64,000 nt of DNA from contig MKVT01000008.1 in NCBI GenBank assembly GCA_001898935.1, positions 62,001 to 126,000 of the forward strand, read 5' to 3'. Position 1 is the stretch's first letter; each line of letters begins with the position of its first letter. Of the stretch, positions 40,924 through 50,203 are shown piece after piece. Origin of the DNA: Paludibacter sp. 47-17. Its GTDB lineage: Bacteria > Bacteroidota > Bacteroidia > Bacteroidales > Paludibacteraceae. The notes below the pieces were generated by a model, which had not been told where the DNA came from, ran no database searches, and saw nothing but the letters and a program-made list of their open reading frames with translations. The translations under genes and the position numbers were made by a program.

Positions 40924-41478
40924 TTATACTTCGTCGAGCGTTTTGCGTTCTGCCCGGGAGCGAAACTCCCGGGGCGATACGCCGGTAACTTTGCGGAACT
41001 GACTGCTCAGATGAGCTGCGCTCGAATAGTTGAGTTGCAGGGCAATTTCGCTGAGCGTCAGTTCGTCGTAGCTCAGTAACTCTTTAACCCGCTCGATCTT
41101 CTGCGCGATATAATATTGTTCGATGGTAGTGGCTTCTGCTTCTGAAAATAGTTTTGAAAGCGAAGAGTAATCCTGATGAAGTTCGGAACTGATATAGCTG
41201 GAAAGATTGACCTTCAGTTCGTTGTCTTTCCGGTGAACCAACTCGATCAGGAGGTTTTTAATGCGTTCCACCAACATCTTTCGTTTGTCTTCGAGCAGCG
41301 AAAAGCCTAAGTCCTCCAACCGTTTGGCCAGTTGCTTACGTTCTTCGTCCCTTAATTCGCGGGTTACCTCAGCCTTCCCCAGCTCCACCCGCAAAGGAGG
41401 AATTCCTGCTTTCTCCAACTCCTGCCGCACCACAAGAATGCAGCGGTCGCATACCATATTTTTAATATAAATCCACAT
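40924..41478 (-). CDS. AraC-family regulator with HMA-like CxxC N-terminus
   Basis: 184 residues from the ATG at 41478 (MWIYIKNMVCDRC); a start five codons earlier is possible. Residues about 1-70 resemble a heavy-metal-associated fold: CDRC sits where CxxC lies in HMA domains, followed by VELGKAEV and LEDLGFSLLED. The rest is a two-helix AraC HTH (about 85-180: LTLSEIALQLNYSSAAHLSSQFRKVTG). This suggests a one-component copper sensor that controls copA downstream. The gene is divergent from the membrane-bound AraC regulator. Metal identity is inferred from the neighbours. Confidence 0.85.
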   Translation of the reverse strand: MWIYIKNMVCDRCILVVRQELEKAGIPPLRVELGKAEVTRELRDEERKQLAKRLEDLGFSLLEDKRKMLVERIKNLLIELVHRKDNELKVNLSSYISSELHQDYSSLSKLFSEAEATTIEQYYIAQKIERVKELLSYDELTLSEIALQLNYSSAAHLSSQFRKVTGVSPREFRSRAERKTLDEV

Positions 41479-41568
41479 TGAGCACCACGACACCGGCAGT
41501 TAAAACTTATTTAGCCCATTACCCGCCAATTTAGGCAGTTCGATGGCAGTATTTTTCTTTGGAACGTT

Positions 41569-41576
41569 TATCTTTG
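41569..41576 (+). promoter_or_regulatory. -7 box almost touching the start codon at 41581
   Basis: TATCTTTG ends four bases before the ATG. Transcription would start at or next to the ATG, so the mRNA would be leaderless, or the true start is a later Met (the in-frame Met at residue 18). Both are open. Confidence 0.4.
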
Positions 41577-41580
41577 CACA

Positions 41581-44217
41581 ATGTTCAAAACCGAGGCATA
41601 TCACCGGTTCCTGTTGGGGTTGTTGTTACTGATGTATTCAACAGGAATAGTTCCTGCGGACACAACTGCAGTCCGTTCTGTGTGGCCCCGCTGCTCGACT
41701 GCCGAAAAATGGTTGTTTACACCTGTCGACGCATCCGCCGGATTAAGCGACAATCAGGTACGGTATATCCTGCAATTAAACGATGGACGTATGGTGATCA
41801 CCACGAGCGGCAACCTCAATATTTACAATGGATCGGAGTTCTCGTACCTGCACCGGCAAGCTCGTGATGTGCGGTTTTTACCTGGCTACAAAGGATATTA
41901 CCGGATGTACACCGAAGGCGATACCCTGATGTGGATCAAAGACTGGCAAAAATTGATGCTGGTAGATCTTCGCGCCGAACGATTCCTGATTCCCGGAAAA
42001 TCGTACTTTAAAGTCGACAGTATACTGGATCTTTTTGTCGATTCCGATCAGCGCCGATGGATACTCACCCCTCGGCATCCGCAGTCGGCGCGATCGCAGG
42101 ATAACCCTCCGCCATCGCCACCGGACCGGTTTTTTCTTTACAACCCGCAATCGGATATTGTACTGCAACTCGATCGGGCCTGGGGCGAACTGCAGGATGT
42201 AGCATCCGACGAGGGGAAGGTTTATTTGTTTTTTTCAACCGGCACGGTCTATTGTTTTGCAGTATCCACAGCTCAGTTGCTTTATTGGTCGGCGGCCTAT
42301 CCCGGATCGAAGCACGACTGGTTCGACCGCACATCCCTGGTGGTAAAAGGCGAAAAAGGCTTTTATCAGTTACGGAACGGAACACGAGGCGGGTGCTTCT
42401 TTTTTAATACGCGGTCGAAAGACTGGCAGCAATTGCTCCAAACCGGGTATGCACTCAATACTTTGCTGGTAAGCGACGGCAACCGGCTGATGATTACCTC
42501 GTCGCGCGGGGTGTGGGTGCTCGACCGGGAGGGAGCAGCGCCCTGCCTGGTGTCGAACCTGCAAACGGTAACCGGCGAAGTGCTGACTACCGAAATCAGT
42601 ACCGTATTTCAGGATTTTCAGGGTGGGTTGTGGATGGGTACGTACAATCGTGGTTTGTTGTATTATCATCCGGCGCGTTTCCGGTTTTTGAATGCCGGCC
42701 GGCCGGCATTCCCGGAGATAGACCCACTCAAGGATTTTCAGGTATTGGGATTTGCACGGGCCGGCGAGCTCTACCTGAATACCAACCAGGGAGTGTATAA
42801 AATGACGACCGGTCGCGGTACGAAGATACAACTCGAAAAAACCGGCTCGAACCAACTGCCCCCGGATGTGCGACGTGAATTCAGCCAGCCGCAGCGTTTT
42901 TTGTTTCGCGGACTCACGGCCACGGCGATGCTCGACGATAGTCGCGGCTGGACCTGGGTGGGCACTATGGACGGATTAGCCTTGTTTAAAACCGCCGGCC
43001 GACCGCAGCTTTATTATACCAGCCACGGGTTGGGAAATAATTTTATCCATGCTTTGATTGAAGATGATGACGGAAATGTATGGGCTTCCACCAGTTTTGG
43101 AATAACCCGGATCGGCGTGACCGGCGATGCGTTGCATTTTACGGCGTACACGCCGCAGGATGGTACGCTGGCCGGAGAATACAGCGATGGGGCTGTGCTG
43201 AAATCCGACGACGGGAGCTTGTATTTCGGAGGAATGAATGGATTCTCTGTACTGAAAAAGAATGCAGAAGTTTTACTTCCACCGCTGGCTAAACCTTTAT
43301 TTGCAGGACTGCTGATCAGAGGAGAACGTATTTTACCTTCCCGTAGTTATGACGAGCGAATCATCCTCGAAACAGCGCCGGCATCCACTTCTTCCATTGT
43401 ATTGGCCCATGATCAGAACTTTATTACCCTGGAGTTTGCTTCGTTGAACTTTGTCAACCCGCATCAGACCACTTTTCGCTATCAATTGGCAGGAGTCGAT
43501 CGTGAATGGCGCACCGCATCGTCGCACACCGGAAGTTTGCAGGCTATATACACCAACCTGGAGCCGGGTAATTATGAATTCAGAGTGCAATCGAACAACG
43601 GAACCGTATCGGAAGTGTCCACACTGCCAATTACCATCCTTACTCCCTGGTGGAAAACTACTTTCGCTCTGGTGTGCTATATAGCGGCATTCATACTATT
43701 GGCAGGCGGAAGTATGTTGCGCTATACGAAGGTAGCGCAGCGTCGGCGCGAGCAGCTTCAGAAAGAAGAAATGCTGTTGTTCCGGATCCGCACCCTTATT
43801 GAACAGCGACTGGAATGGGAAGAAGAGCGGACTGCTTTGTTATCCGGACCGCGACCGCAGCCCAAGGCGGATATGCCCGGCCTTGCGTCGGGTGAAAATG
43901 ATGCCTTCGTACGAAAGGCGATCGGGCTGGTGGAGCAGAATATGGATGTTGCCGGTTATACCGTGGAGCAGTTGAGTCGCGATTTGTGTATGGACCGGAC
44001 GGGCTTATACCGCAAGCTCACGGCCTCGCTCGATCAGTCGCCGTCGGCTTTTATCCGGAATATAAGGCTTCAGCGTGCCGCCCGTTTGCTGGCGCAGGGT
44101 GGCAAATCGGTCACCGAGGTTGCCGAACAGGTCGGATTCGGCAGCGTGAGTTACTTTAGCAAGTGTTTTCAGGAAGCTTATGGCTGCCGACCCTCGGAAT
44201 ATACCGGTAATGGCTGA
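41581..44217 (+). CDS. Membrane-bound AraC regulator with Reg_prop/Y_Y_Y sensor, no kinase
   Basis: 878 residues. Signal peptide or anchor (about 1-26), periplasmic propeller with Reg_prop motifs (GGLWMGTYNRGLLYY, GWTWVGTMDGLALF, GNVWASTSFGITRI), Y_Y_Y domain (about 615-700, ending EPGNYEFRVQSNNG), membrane helix (about 705-725), short coiled linker (about 728-765), then an AraC HTH (about 780-878; SVTEVAEQVGFGSVSYFSKCF). The layout is that of an HTCS, but histidine kinase, ATPase and receiver domains are absent. Signal must pass straight through the membrane to the HTH. It lies 137 bp before GH31, its likely target. Confidence 0.88.
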   Translation: MFKTEAYHRFLLGLLLLMYSTGIVPADTTAVRSVWPRCSTAEKWLFTPVDASAGLSDNQVRYILQLNDGRMVITTSGNLNIYNGSEFSYLHRQARDVRFLPGYKGYYRMYTEGDTLMWIKDWQKLMLVDLRAERFLIPGKSYFKVDSILDLFVDSDQRRWILTPRHPQSARSQDNPPPSPPDRFFLYNPQSDIVLQLDRAWGELQDVASDEGKVYLFFSTGTVYCFAVSTAQLLYWSAAYPGSKHDWFDRTSLVVKGEKGFYQLRNGTRGGCFFFNTRSKDWQQLLQTGYALNTLLVSDGNRLMITSSRGVWVLDREGAAPCLVSNLQTVTGEVLTTEISTVFQDFQGGLWMGTYNRGLLYYHPARFRFLNAGRPAFPEIDPLKDFQVLGFARAGELYLNTNQGVYKMTTGRGTKIQLEKTGSNQLPPDVRREFSQPQRFLFRGLTATAMLDDSRGWTWVGTMDGLALFKTAGRPQLYYTSHGLGNNFIHALIEDDDGNVWASTSFGITRIGVTGDALHFTAYTPQDGTLAGEYSDGAVLKSDDGSLYFGGMNGFSVLKKNAEVLLPPLAKPLFAGLLIRGERILPSRSYDERIILETAPASTSSIVLAHDQNFITLEFASLNFVNPHQTTFRYQLAGVDREWRTASSHTGSLQAIYTNLEPGNYEFRVQSNNGTVSEVSTLPITILTPWWKTTFALVCYIAAFILLAGGSMLRYTKVAQRRREQLQKEEMLLFRIRTLIEQRLEWEEERTALLSGPRPQPKADMPGLASGENDAFVRKAIGLVEQNMDVAGYTVEQLSRDLCMDRTGLYRKLTASLDQSPSAFIRNIRLQRAARLLAQGGKSVTEVAEQVGFGSVSYFSKCFQEAYGCRPSEYTGNG

Positions 44218-44244
44218 AAAATCAACATCTATGCAACAACATTC

Positions 44245-44286
44245 AACACCTGTGTTAACAAAAGCCACAGTATATAGCTATTTTTG
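44245..44286 (+). promoter_or_regulatory. Promoter region of the GH31 gene
   Basis: TATTTTTG at 44279-44286 matches TAnnTTTG. AACACctGTGTT at 44245-44256, a 12-bp palindrome, sits about where a regulator would bind in place of a -33 element; CAACA half-sites also occur just upstream. Candidate target of the regulator encoded immediately before. Confidence 0.4.
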
Positions 44287-44354
44287 CTTTGTTAACTGAA
44301 AATATAAATCAGGTTGAAAGCAGTGCTTTTTCAGCTGTAAAAAATTAATTTTGT

Positions 44355-46694
44355 ATGAAACGAAGTAGTATCTTTTTTATGGTGTTTATGGCGGTGTCGT
44401 CGTTTGTGGTGTCGGCTCCCGGAATCGGACGCCAATCGGTGACGCTCGACGTGCAGGGAATGCATCTTAACGTTGAATTTTATACGCCTCAGGTGGTGAG
44501 GGTGTATTCAACACCGGTCGGCCGGCCGTACGAAAAACAAAGTTTGTCGGTTGTGAAAACGCCCGAACAGGTTCAGGTGACTACAGAGACCCGCTTACCC
44601 TGGATCAGCATGGTGAGTTCCGACCTGAAAGTGGAGGTGAACGTTGAAACCGGCGGCGTTTATTTTTACGACTCCCGGGGCAACCGCCTGCTTGTAGGTA
44701 AGGATTACGGTACTCAATTTACTCCATTCAACGATGCCGGTACGCCCTCGTACACAGTGCGCCAGGGTTTTGTACTCGATCCCGATGAAGCGATTTACGG
44801 GGTAGGGCAGGTGATGGACAACAAGATGAACCGCCGCAATTCCACCCATCGCATGCAAAACGAAAATATGTTTACCTATTCGCCTTATTTCATGTCGGTA
44901 AAAGGATATGCTGTTTTCTGGGATAATTATTCGATTTCGACTTTTAACGATAACCGTCAGGAACTGTCGTTCGAAGGTTTGGGGCATTGTGCCGATTATT
45001 ACTTCATGGTGGGAGGTACTGCCGATGGGGTGATTGCCAATATGCGGACGCTCACCGGCCAGGTGCCGATGTTGCCCCTGTGGTCGTATGGTTTTTTCCA
45101 GAGTAAAGAGCGTTATCATACACAGGCCGAGGTGCTGGACGTGCTCAAGAAATACCGTTCGCTCCGGATTCCCATCGATGTGATGATACAGGATTGGCGC
45201 TACTGGCCCGAATATAATAAAACCGATAGTGCGTGGAATTCGCAGTCGTTCGACGCCGAGCGCTATCCCGATCCGGTGAAGTGGGTCGACGAAATTCATA
45301 AACTGAATTCGAAATTGCTGATTGTTACCTGGCCGGGTTTTGGCCCTAAAACGGAACAGCGAAAGGAGCTGGATAGTAAAAATATGATTATCAATTTCGA
45401 TACCTGGCCGCCCAACAGCGGTGCGCGTCCCTACGATGTGTTTAATCCCGAAGCTCGTTCCATTTACTGGCGTTACCTCAACAAGGGTATTTTCAGTTAT
45501 ATCCACAACGATGGTTGGTGGCTCGATTCAACCGAACCCGATCATATCAATAAAAAAGACAAGGATTTTGAATTGCCTACCTTCCTGGGGAGTTACCGCA
45601 GTGTGAAGAATGCCTACAGCATGATGCACAATGCCGGCATTGCTACCAACCAGCGGGCTACCACCAGCGATAAACGGGTGGTGATTCTTACCCGTTCGGG
45701 TTTTATCGGACAGCAGCGTTACGGATCGAATACCTGGAGCGGCGATGTGGCATCGACCTGGGATATGCTGGAGCGGCAGATTCCGGCGGCGCTCAACTTT
45801 ACCTTGATGGGTATTCCGCATTGGAACAGCGATATAGGAGGTTTTTTTGCCGGCCGCTGGCGCAATAGAGGAGGCAATCAGCATCCCGAATTTCAGGAAT
45901 TATACGTGCGTTGGATGCAGTTTGGCGCTTTTAGCCCGATGATGCGTTCGCACGGTACCGAATTGCCCCGCGAGATTTTCCAGTTTGGCGAACGGGGAAC
46001 CTGGTGTTTCGATGCCCAGGAACGTATTCTGAAGTTGCGCTACCGCTTGTTGCCGTATATTTACAGTACTTCGTGGGACGTCAGCGCCCATCAGGGTACT
46101 TTTATGCGCCCGATGGTGATGGATTTTGCTGCGGATAAAAAAACGCACGACCTGGGCCATCAGTATATGTTCGGCCGTTCGCTGCTGGTGGCTCCGGTAA
46201 CTCGTTACCAGGCCCGCACCTGGCCGGTGTACCTTCCCGAAGGAAGTGGATGGTTCGATTTCTGGACCAATAAGTTGTGGACGGGCGGACAAACGGTGGA
46301 AGCCGGCGCTCCGGCCGATCGGTTGCCGGTGTTCGTGAAGGCGGGAACCATTTTGCCCTGGGGGCCGGAGGTTCAGTATTCGACCGAGAAAAAATGGGAC
46401 GCGCTGGAAGTGCGGGTATACCCGGGAGCCGACGGGCGTTTCGTGTTGTACGAGGATGAAAACGATAACTACAACTACGAAAAGGGGATGTACTCGACTA
46501 TCGATTTTAGCTGGAACGAAGCAACACGCACGCTTACCATCGGCGACCGCGCGGGTAATTTCCCGGGAATGCTGAAATCGCGTACCTTCAGGGTGGTAGT
46601 GGCTACTCCCGACAATGCTGTGGCCGATCGAGACGCCGTGAAAACCATTGCAGTGCGGTATTCCGGTAAGAAAAAATCGGTGGTGTTGAAATAA
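44355..46694 (+). CDS. GH31 alpha-glycosidase, secreted
   Basis: 779 residues with a signal peptide (ending VVSAP). N-terminal beta-sandwich (about 25-230), TIM barrel (about 240-580) with nucleophile D391 in WWLDSTEPDH and acid/base D493 in WNSDIGGFF, then beta domains. GH31 enzymes cleave alpha-glucosides, alpha-xylosides or alpha-galactosides with retention. The WLDSTEPD form and DVMIQDWRYW resemble alpha-xylosidase-like Bacteroidota members more than starch enzymes, but substrate cannot be fixed. It is followed after about 98 bp by a GH127/GH146-type gene and preceded by the kinase-less regulator. Confidence 0.9.
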   Translation: MKRSSIFFMVFMAVSSFVVSAPGIGRQSVTLDVQGMHLNVEFYTPQVVRVYSTPVGRPYEKQSLSVVKTPEQVQVTTETRLPWISMVSSDLKVEVNVETGGVYFYDSRGNRLLVGKDYGTQFTPFNDAGTPSYTVRQGFVLDPDEAIYGVGQVMDNKMNRRNSTHRMQNENMFTYSPYFMSVKGYAVFWDNYSISTFNDNRQELSFEGLGHCADYYFMVGGTADGVIANMRTLTGQVPMLPLWSYGFFQSKERYHTQAEVLDVLKKYRSLRIPIDVMIQDWRYWPEYNKTDSAWNSQSFDAERYPDPVKWVDEIHKLNSKLLIVTWPGFGPKTEQRKELDSKNMIINFDTWPPNSGARPYDVFNPEARSIYWRYLNKGIFSYIHNDGWWLDSTEPDHINKKDKDFELPTFLGSYRSVKNAYSMMHNAGIATNQRATTSDKRVVILTRSGFIGQQRYGSNTWSGDVASTWDMLERQIPAALNFTLMGIPHWNSDIGGFFAGRWRNRGGNQHPEFQELYVRWMQFGAFSPMMRSHGTELPREIFQFGERGTWCFDAQERILKLRYRLLPYIYSTSWDVSAHQGTFMRPMVMDFAADKKTHDLGHQYMFGRSLLVAPVTRYQARTWPVYLPEGSGWFDFWTNKLWTGGQTVEAGAPADRLPVFVKAGTILPWGPEVQYSTEKKWDALEVRVYPGADGRFVLYEDENDNYNYEKGMYSTIDFSWNEATRTLTIGDRAGNFPGMLKSRTFRVVVATPDNAVADRDAVKTIAVRYSGKKKSVVLK

Positions 46695-46710
46695 TGATAA
46701 TTAATGACCG

Positions 46711-46769
46711 GCGCTTCAGCTGACTTATAGGGGTAGGATCGTCTGAACCACATACGGAAGCTGAAGTGT
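46711..46769 (+). other. Possible leader hairpin before the GH127/146-type gene
   Basis: GCGCTTCAGCT (46711-46721) can pair with AGCTGAAGTGT (46759-46769), with G-U pairs near the base, across a 37-nt loop. It lies in the gap between GH31 and the next start at 46793. No T tract follows, so it is not a normal terminator. Confidence 0.3.
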
Positions 46770-46792
46770 CGGTACGGCAACTCTTTTATACG

Positions 46793-49582
46793 ATGAGACA
46801 ATTGGTTTATTTGCTGACAGCGGGAGTGTTCTTTATTCAGCTTGGATATGCACAGCCACTTCAAATCAAAAACACGGAAAAGATCCGGGTTGAAGCACCC
46901 TTGGGAACGGCGCCCCGTTTGCCCTGGCAATTGTGGGTGGAATACTCCGACGGGAGCGCCGGTTTCCGGCAGGTAAAATGGACCAATTCGGCACGTTCTG
47001 TCGAAGAAGAGCAAGCCGCCTATCCTCTTGGGAAAGAATACGAGGTGATGGGCTATATTCTTGGAGATAATACCACCGATCGGGGATACCGGGTTACGGC
47101 AAAGGTAAAGGTGGTGCCCCAACAGCCTGAAATGCCTGAAGTGATGGCCGAGCCTTTCCCTTTGAATAAGGTGCAACTGACCGGCGACAACCGGCTAAGC
47201 TCCAACCGCGACCGGGCGATTCGTGAGATTTGCAGTTGGGATGTGGCGCAGCAACTCTACAATTACCGCGATACCTACGGGCTCAGCACCGAAGGTTATC
47301 CGAAACCGGATGGTTGGGATTCGCCCGCCACGAAACTGAAAGGGCATGGATCGGGACATTATATGTCGGCGTTGGCACAGGCTTTTGCAAGTGCCGCAGA
47401 TGCCGGACAGAAGAATATTCTTCGGGCCAATATGGCTCGTATGGTGAATGAGCTTCGCCTTTGCCAGGAACGTACTTTTGTGTGGAACGATTCGTTGGGC
47501 CGCTATTGGGAAGCGCGTGATTTTGCCCCGGAGGCCGAGTTGAAGAACATGAAAGGTGGCTGGAACGATTTTGACCGGTATAAACGCGGGTGGGAAGACT
47601 ATGGTTACGGATACTTGAATGCCATCCCGGCCCACCATGCCGTGTTGATTGAAATGTATCGCCCCTACAACAACGAACAGTGGGTGTGGGCGCCCTATTA
47701 TTCCATCCACAAGCAACTGGCCGGCCTGATCGATATTGCTAGTTATGTGGACGATAAGCGTATCGCTGAAAAGGCTTTGCTGATTGCAAAGGATATGGGG
47801 CTCTGGATCTGGAACCGGCTGCATTACCGTACGTTTGTGAACACCGGGGGTACGCAGGAGGAGCGCAGGTCGCAACCCGGAAACCGCTACGAGATGTGGA
47901 ATATGTACATCGCCGGCGAAGATGGGGGCACCGGCGAATCGCTGGCACGTCTTTCGGAGATGGTAGCCGATCCGGAGGAAAAAGCACGCTTGCTCGAAGC
48001 TTCGGTTTTTTTCGATAGTCCGGCTTTTTACGAACCCCTCTCGCGCAATATCGACGATATCCGAACCCGGCATGCCAACCAGCATATTCCTAAAATTATA
48101 AGTGCCCTCCGCAGTTACCGGAACAATAACAATCCTTTTTATTACCGGCTTTCGCGTAATTTCTGGGAGTTGATCCAGGGCCGGTACAGGTATTCGTCGG
48201 GCGGAGTAGGGAACGGCGAAATGTTTCGGCAACCCTATACGCAGATGCTGAGTATGGCCACCAATCATCACCCTACGCTCAACGAAACCTGTTGCGCCTA
48301 CAACCTGGCCAAGCTTACACGCGATCTGGCATGTTTTCACCCCGACGATGCCCGTTATATGGATTATTACGAACGATTGCTTTATAATCAGCTGGTGGGT
48401 TCGCTGCATCCTACGCACTATTTAACAACCTATCATTATGCTGTAGGGCTGAATGCATCGAAACCCTGGGGCAACCGTACTCCGCAGGAAAGCTGCTGCG
48501 GAGGTACAGGCTCCGAAAATCATGTGAGATACCAGGATGCCGCCTATTTTGCTTCGGATAATACCTTGTGGGTGGCGCTTTATCTGCCTACCCGGTTGCA
48601 GTGGGATGCTAAGAAAATTACTATTGAGCAGGATTGTTTATGGCCGGCCGAAAAATCGACCCTGCGTATTCAAAAAGGACGAGCCCGCTTTGCGATGAAG
48701 TTACGGGTTCCGGCCTGGGCTACCCCTGGTTTTGAAGTGAAACTGAATGGTGTGCCGGTGTCCGGCCATTATTGCCCCGGCACCTATGTTACTATTCCGG
48801 AGCGGCGCTGGACTTCAAAAGATGTTGTAGAAGTCGTGATGCCTTTTAGTGCATACCTGGATTTCGGACCCGATAAGCAGGAGATTGCCTACGCCGGCAA
48901 AGATATGCCGCCGGTGCAGCTGGAACCCGAATGGGCGGCTACCGTCATGTATGGCCCGATGGCCATGACGGCTACCGGAGTAGAAAGCTGGGACGATGCT
49001 ACCCTGGTGCTCGATCCGGGCCTGGACAGTATCCGCCTGAATGGCCCCTCGGCCGGCAAAGAACAAGTATATTCGCTCACGGTGGGTGGGCGTACCTTCG
49101 AACCCGATTATTACCGGGGCGAACATTCGACTCACTACTTCAGAATAAAGTACAGCGATGAAGCCGTCCGTGCTGCCGGCCGGGAGGAGGCTGTACCCGA
49201 TCATGAATTGAAGATGCTGGCCGAAAGCAGAATTAAAGAGCAGGAAGCCTGGAACTCGTTGGTTGTCAAAGTACCCGAGCATGCTCCCTGGGCGCCCCAC
49301 GGTTACGCCCGTATGAAAACTGCTTTGACGGACGTACAGCAGGGCGGTTCCATCTCCGCCTTAAGTCTGGCTATAGCCACCATGCGCCCGGGTAACCTGG
49401 CCGAACCCGAAGATCTAGGATCATTAACGGAATTGGTGCAGCGTGCCGGCAGCGTTGAACATGCTTCCCCGGCGCTTACCGAAGCTATAGCCTATGCCCG
49501 GATGGTAATTAATTACGTGAACGATGGCAGCGGCACGAAGGATATGATTCAGAAGGCAATCGAAAAACTCGGAAACCGGTAA
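46793..49582 (+). CDS. GH127/GH146-type (DUF1680) beta-L-arabinofuranosidase-like enzyme
   Basis: 929 residues from the ATG at 46793, chosen for its signal peptide (MRQLVYLLTAGVFF to GYAQ). An N-terminal Ig-like domain (about 25-110, LPWQLWVEYSDGSAGFRQVKW) of Big_4 type precedes the alpha/alpha-barrel (about 130-640). The metal/nucleophile cluster is present: E498-T-C500 (LNETCCAYN) and C568-C569 (ESCCGGTG), the Glu-x-Cys plus Cys-Cys pattern of zinc-dependent GH127/GH146 arabinofuranosidases. A C-terminal region of about 250 residues follows. It forms a small cluster with GH31. Likely removes beta-linked L-arabinofuranose; the exact family (146 or a relative) is uncertain. Confidence 0.82.
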   Translation: MRQLVYLLTAGVFFIQLGYAQPLQIKNTEKIRVEAPLGTAPRLPWQLWVEYSDGSAGFRQVKWTNSARSVEEEQAAYPLGKEYEVMGYILGDNTTDRGYRVTAKVKVVPQQPEMPEVMAEPFPLNKVQLTGDNRLSSNRDRAIREICSWDVAQQLYNYRDTYGLSTEGYPKPDGWDSPATKLKGHGSGHYMSALAQAFASAADAGQKNILRANMARMVNELRLCQERTFVWNDSLGRYWEARDFAPEAELKNMKGGWNDFDRYKRGWEDYGYGYLNAIPAHHAVLIEMYRPYNNEQWVWAPYYSIHKQLAGLIDIASYVDDKRIAEKALLIAKDMGLWIWNRLHYRTFVNTGGTQEERRSQPGNRYEMWNMYIAGEDGGTGESLARLSEMVADPEEKARLLEASVFFDSPAFYEPLSRNIDDIRTRHANQHIPKIISALRSYRNNNNPFYYRLSRNFWELIQGRYRYSSGGVGNGEMFRQPYTQMLSMATNHHPTLNETCCAYNLAKLTRDLACFHPDDARYMDYYERLLYNQLVGSLHPTHYLTTYHYAVGLNASKPWGNRTPQESCCGGTGSENHVRYQDAAYFASDNTLWVALYLPTRLQWDAKKITIEQDCLWPAEKSTLRIQKGRARFAMKLRVPAWATPGFEVKLNGVPVSGHYCPGTYVTIPERRWTSKDVVEVVMPFSAYLDFGPDKQEIAYAGKDMPPVQLEPEWAATVMYGPMAMTATGVESWDDATLVLDPGLDSIRLNGPSAGKEQVYSLTVGGRTFEPDYYRGEHSTHYFRIKYSDEAVRAAGREEAVPDHELKMLAESRIKEQEAWNSLVVKVPEHAPWAPHGYARMKTALTDVQQGGSISALSLAIATMRPGNLAEPEDLGSLTELVQRAGSVEHASPALTEAIAYARMVINYVNDGSGTKDMIQKAIEKLGNR

Positions 49583-49610
49583 TATCGATCGTTCGTCGTC
49601 CTGATAGTTG

Positions 49611-49908
49611 GGTACACCACCGGTAAAGGTGTAGAGAGCCGGCAACTCGTCATTCGTGTGATTCGGATGGTAGTCGTACAGGATTTCTTTGAGTGCGGTG
49701 GTTGCGCAAGGTGTCAGCATAGCATCGGCTCGCCCAAACAACGGTTCGTGCTTATCCTGAAATATTTTTGTCATCAACGAATAGATGGAGCCGCTTACAA
49801 CAAAATTTATGTGTGTTTTAGTCCTGTACCGGTCCCAATAGGTCTGAATATCGCTGTATATTGATTCGTTAACAGGGTAATTTCGTCTGTCCGATTATAG
49901 AATTTCAT
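49611..49908 (-). pseudogene. Decayed copy of the AAA ATPase gene found at 54363-55682
   Basis: From the ATG at 49908 the sequence follows the intact ATPase gene closely, but 307 bp are missing (joined at 49870/49871), which removes the Walker A and B motifs and shifts the frame. Six further bases are lost near 49715, and the copy stops at 49611, so the C-terminal half is absent. The homology continues upstream to about 50006, through the promoter: the -7 box has changed (CAAGGTTA for CAAAGTTA on the plus strand) and the operator palindrome is broken. A non-functional direct repeat of the island. Confidence 0.85.
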
Positions 49909-50046
49909 AACTCGTATTTTTATAGTGGTAAATTTTAGCCCTGTTGCAAGGTTAAATGAAATTTGGAATTTTGCAAAATAAAATAACGGATTTTTTATGG
50001 CGGTAAAATTTTCCTTGATACGAGGTTTTTTAAGGACGTTCTTGTC

Positions 50047-50092
50047 TTGTCGGTAAGACGAAAATAGACTGTTTTTGTTTTGTCAATAAGAC
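50047..50092. promoter_or_regulatory. Repeated operator-like sites before the AbiE pair
   Basis: TTGTCGGTAAGAC (50047-50059) and TTGTCAATAAGAC (50080-50092) are direct repeats 33 bp apart, three helix turns. Each contains a small dyad (GTC...GAC). AbiEi antitoxins repress their own operon by binding repeats upstream, so these are good candidates. Confidence 0.45.
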
Positions 50093-50146
50093 AGTAATTT
50101 TTTTCAAAATTAGTAGTACATTTCAGAAACAAACCAAGACAAGATA

Positions 50147-50178
50147 TTTGACTGAATCCGAATTATTTCTTATTTTTG
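50147..50178 (+). promoter_or_regulatory. Promoter of the AbiE operon
   Basis: TTTG (50147-50150), 20-bp spacer, TATTTTTG (50171-50178): an exact match to the Bacteroidota consensus, 25 bp before the start codon. Confidence 0.65.
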
Positions 50179-50203
50179 TGAACTGAACATTGAAAATAAT
50201 CCA

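Noticed and set aside
49424-49777. Minus-strand frame of 117 codons as an intact gene
   Set aside because: Its start part is the middle of the ATPase gene and its end runs antisense into the GH127/146-type gene; it is part of the decayed copy.
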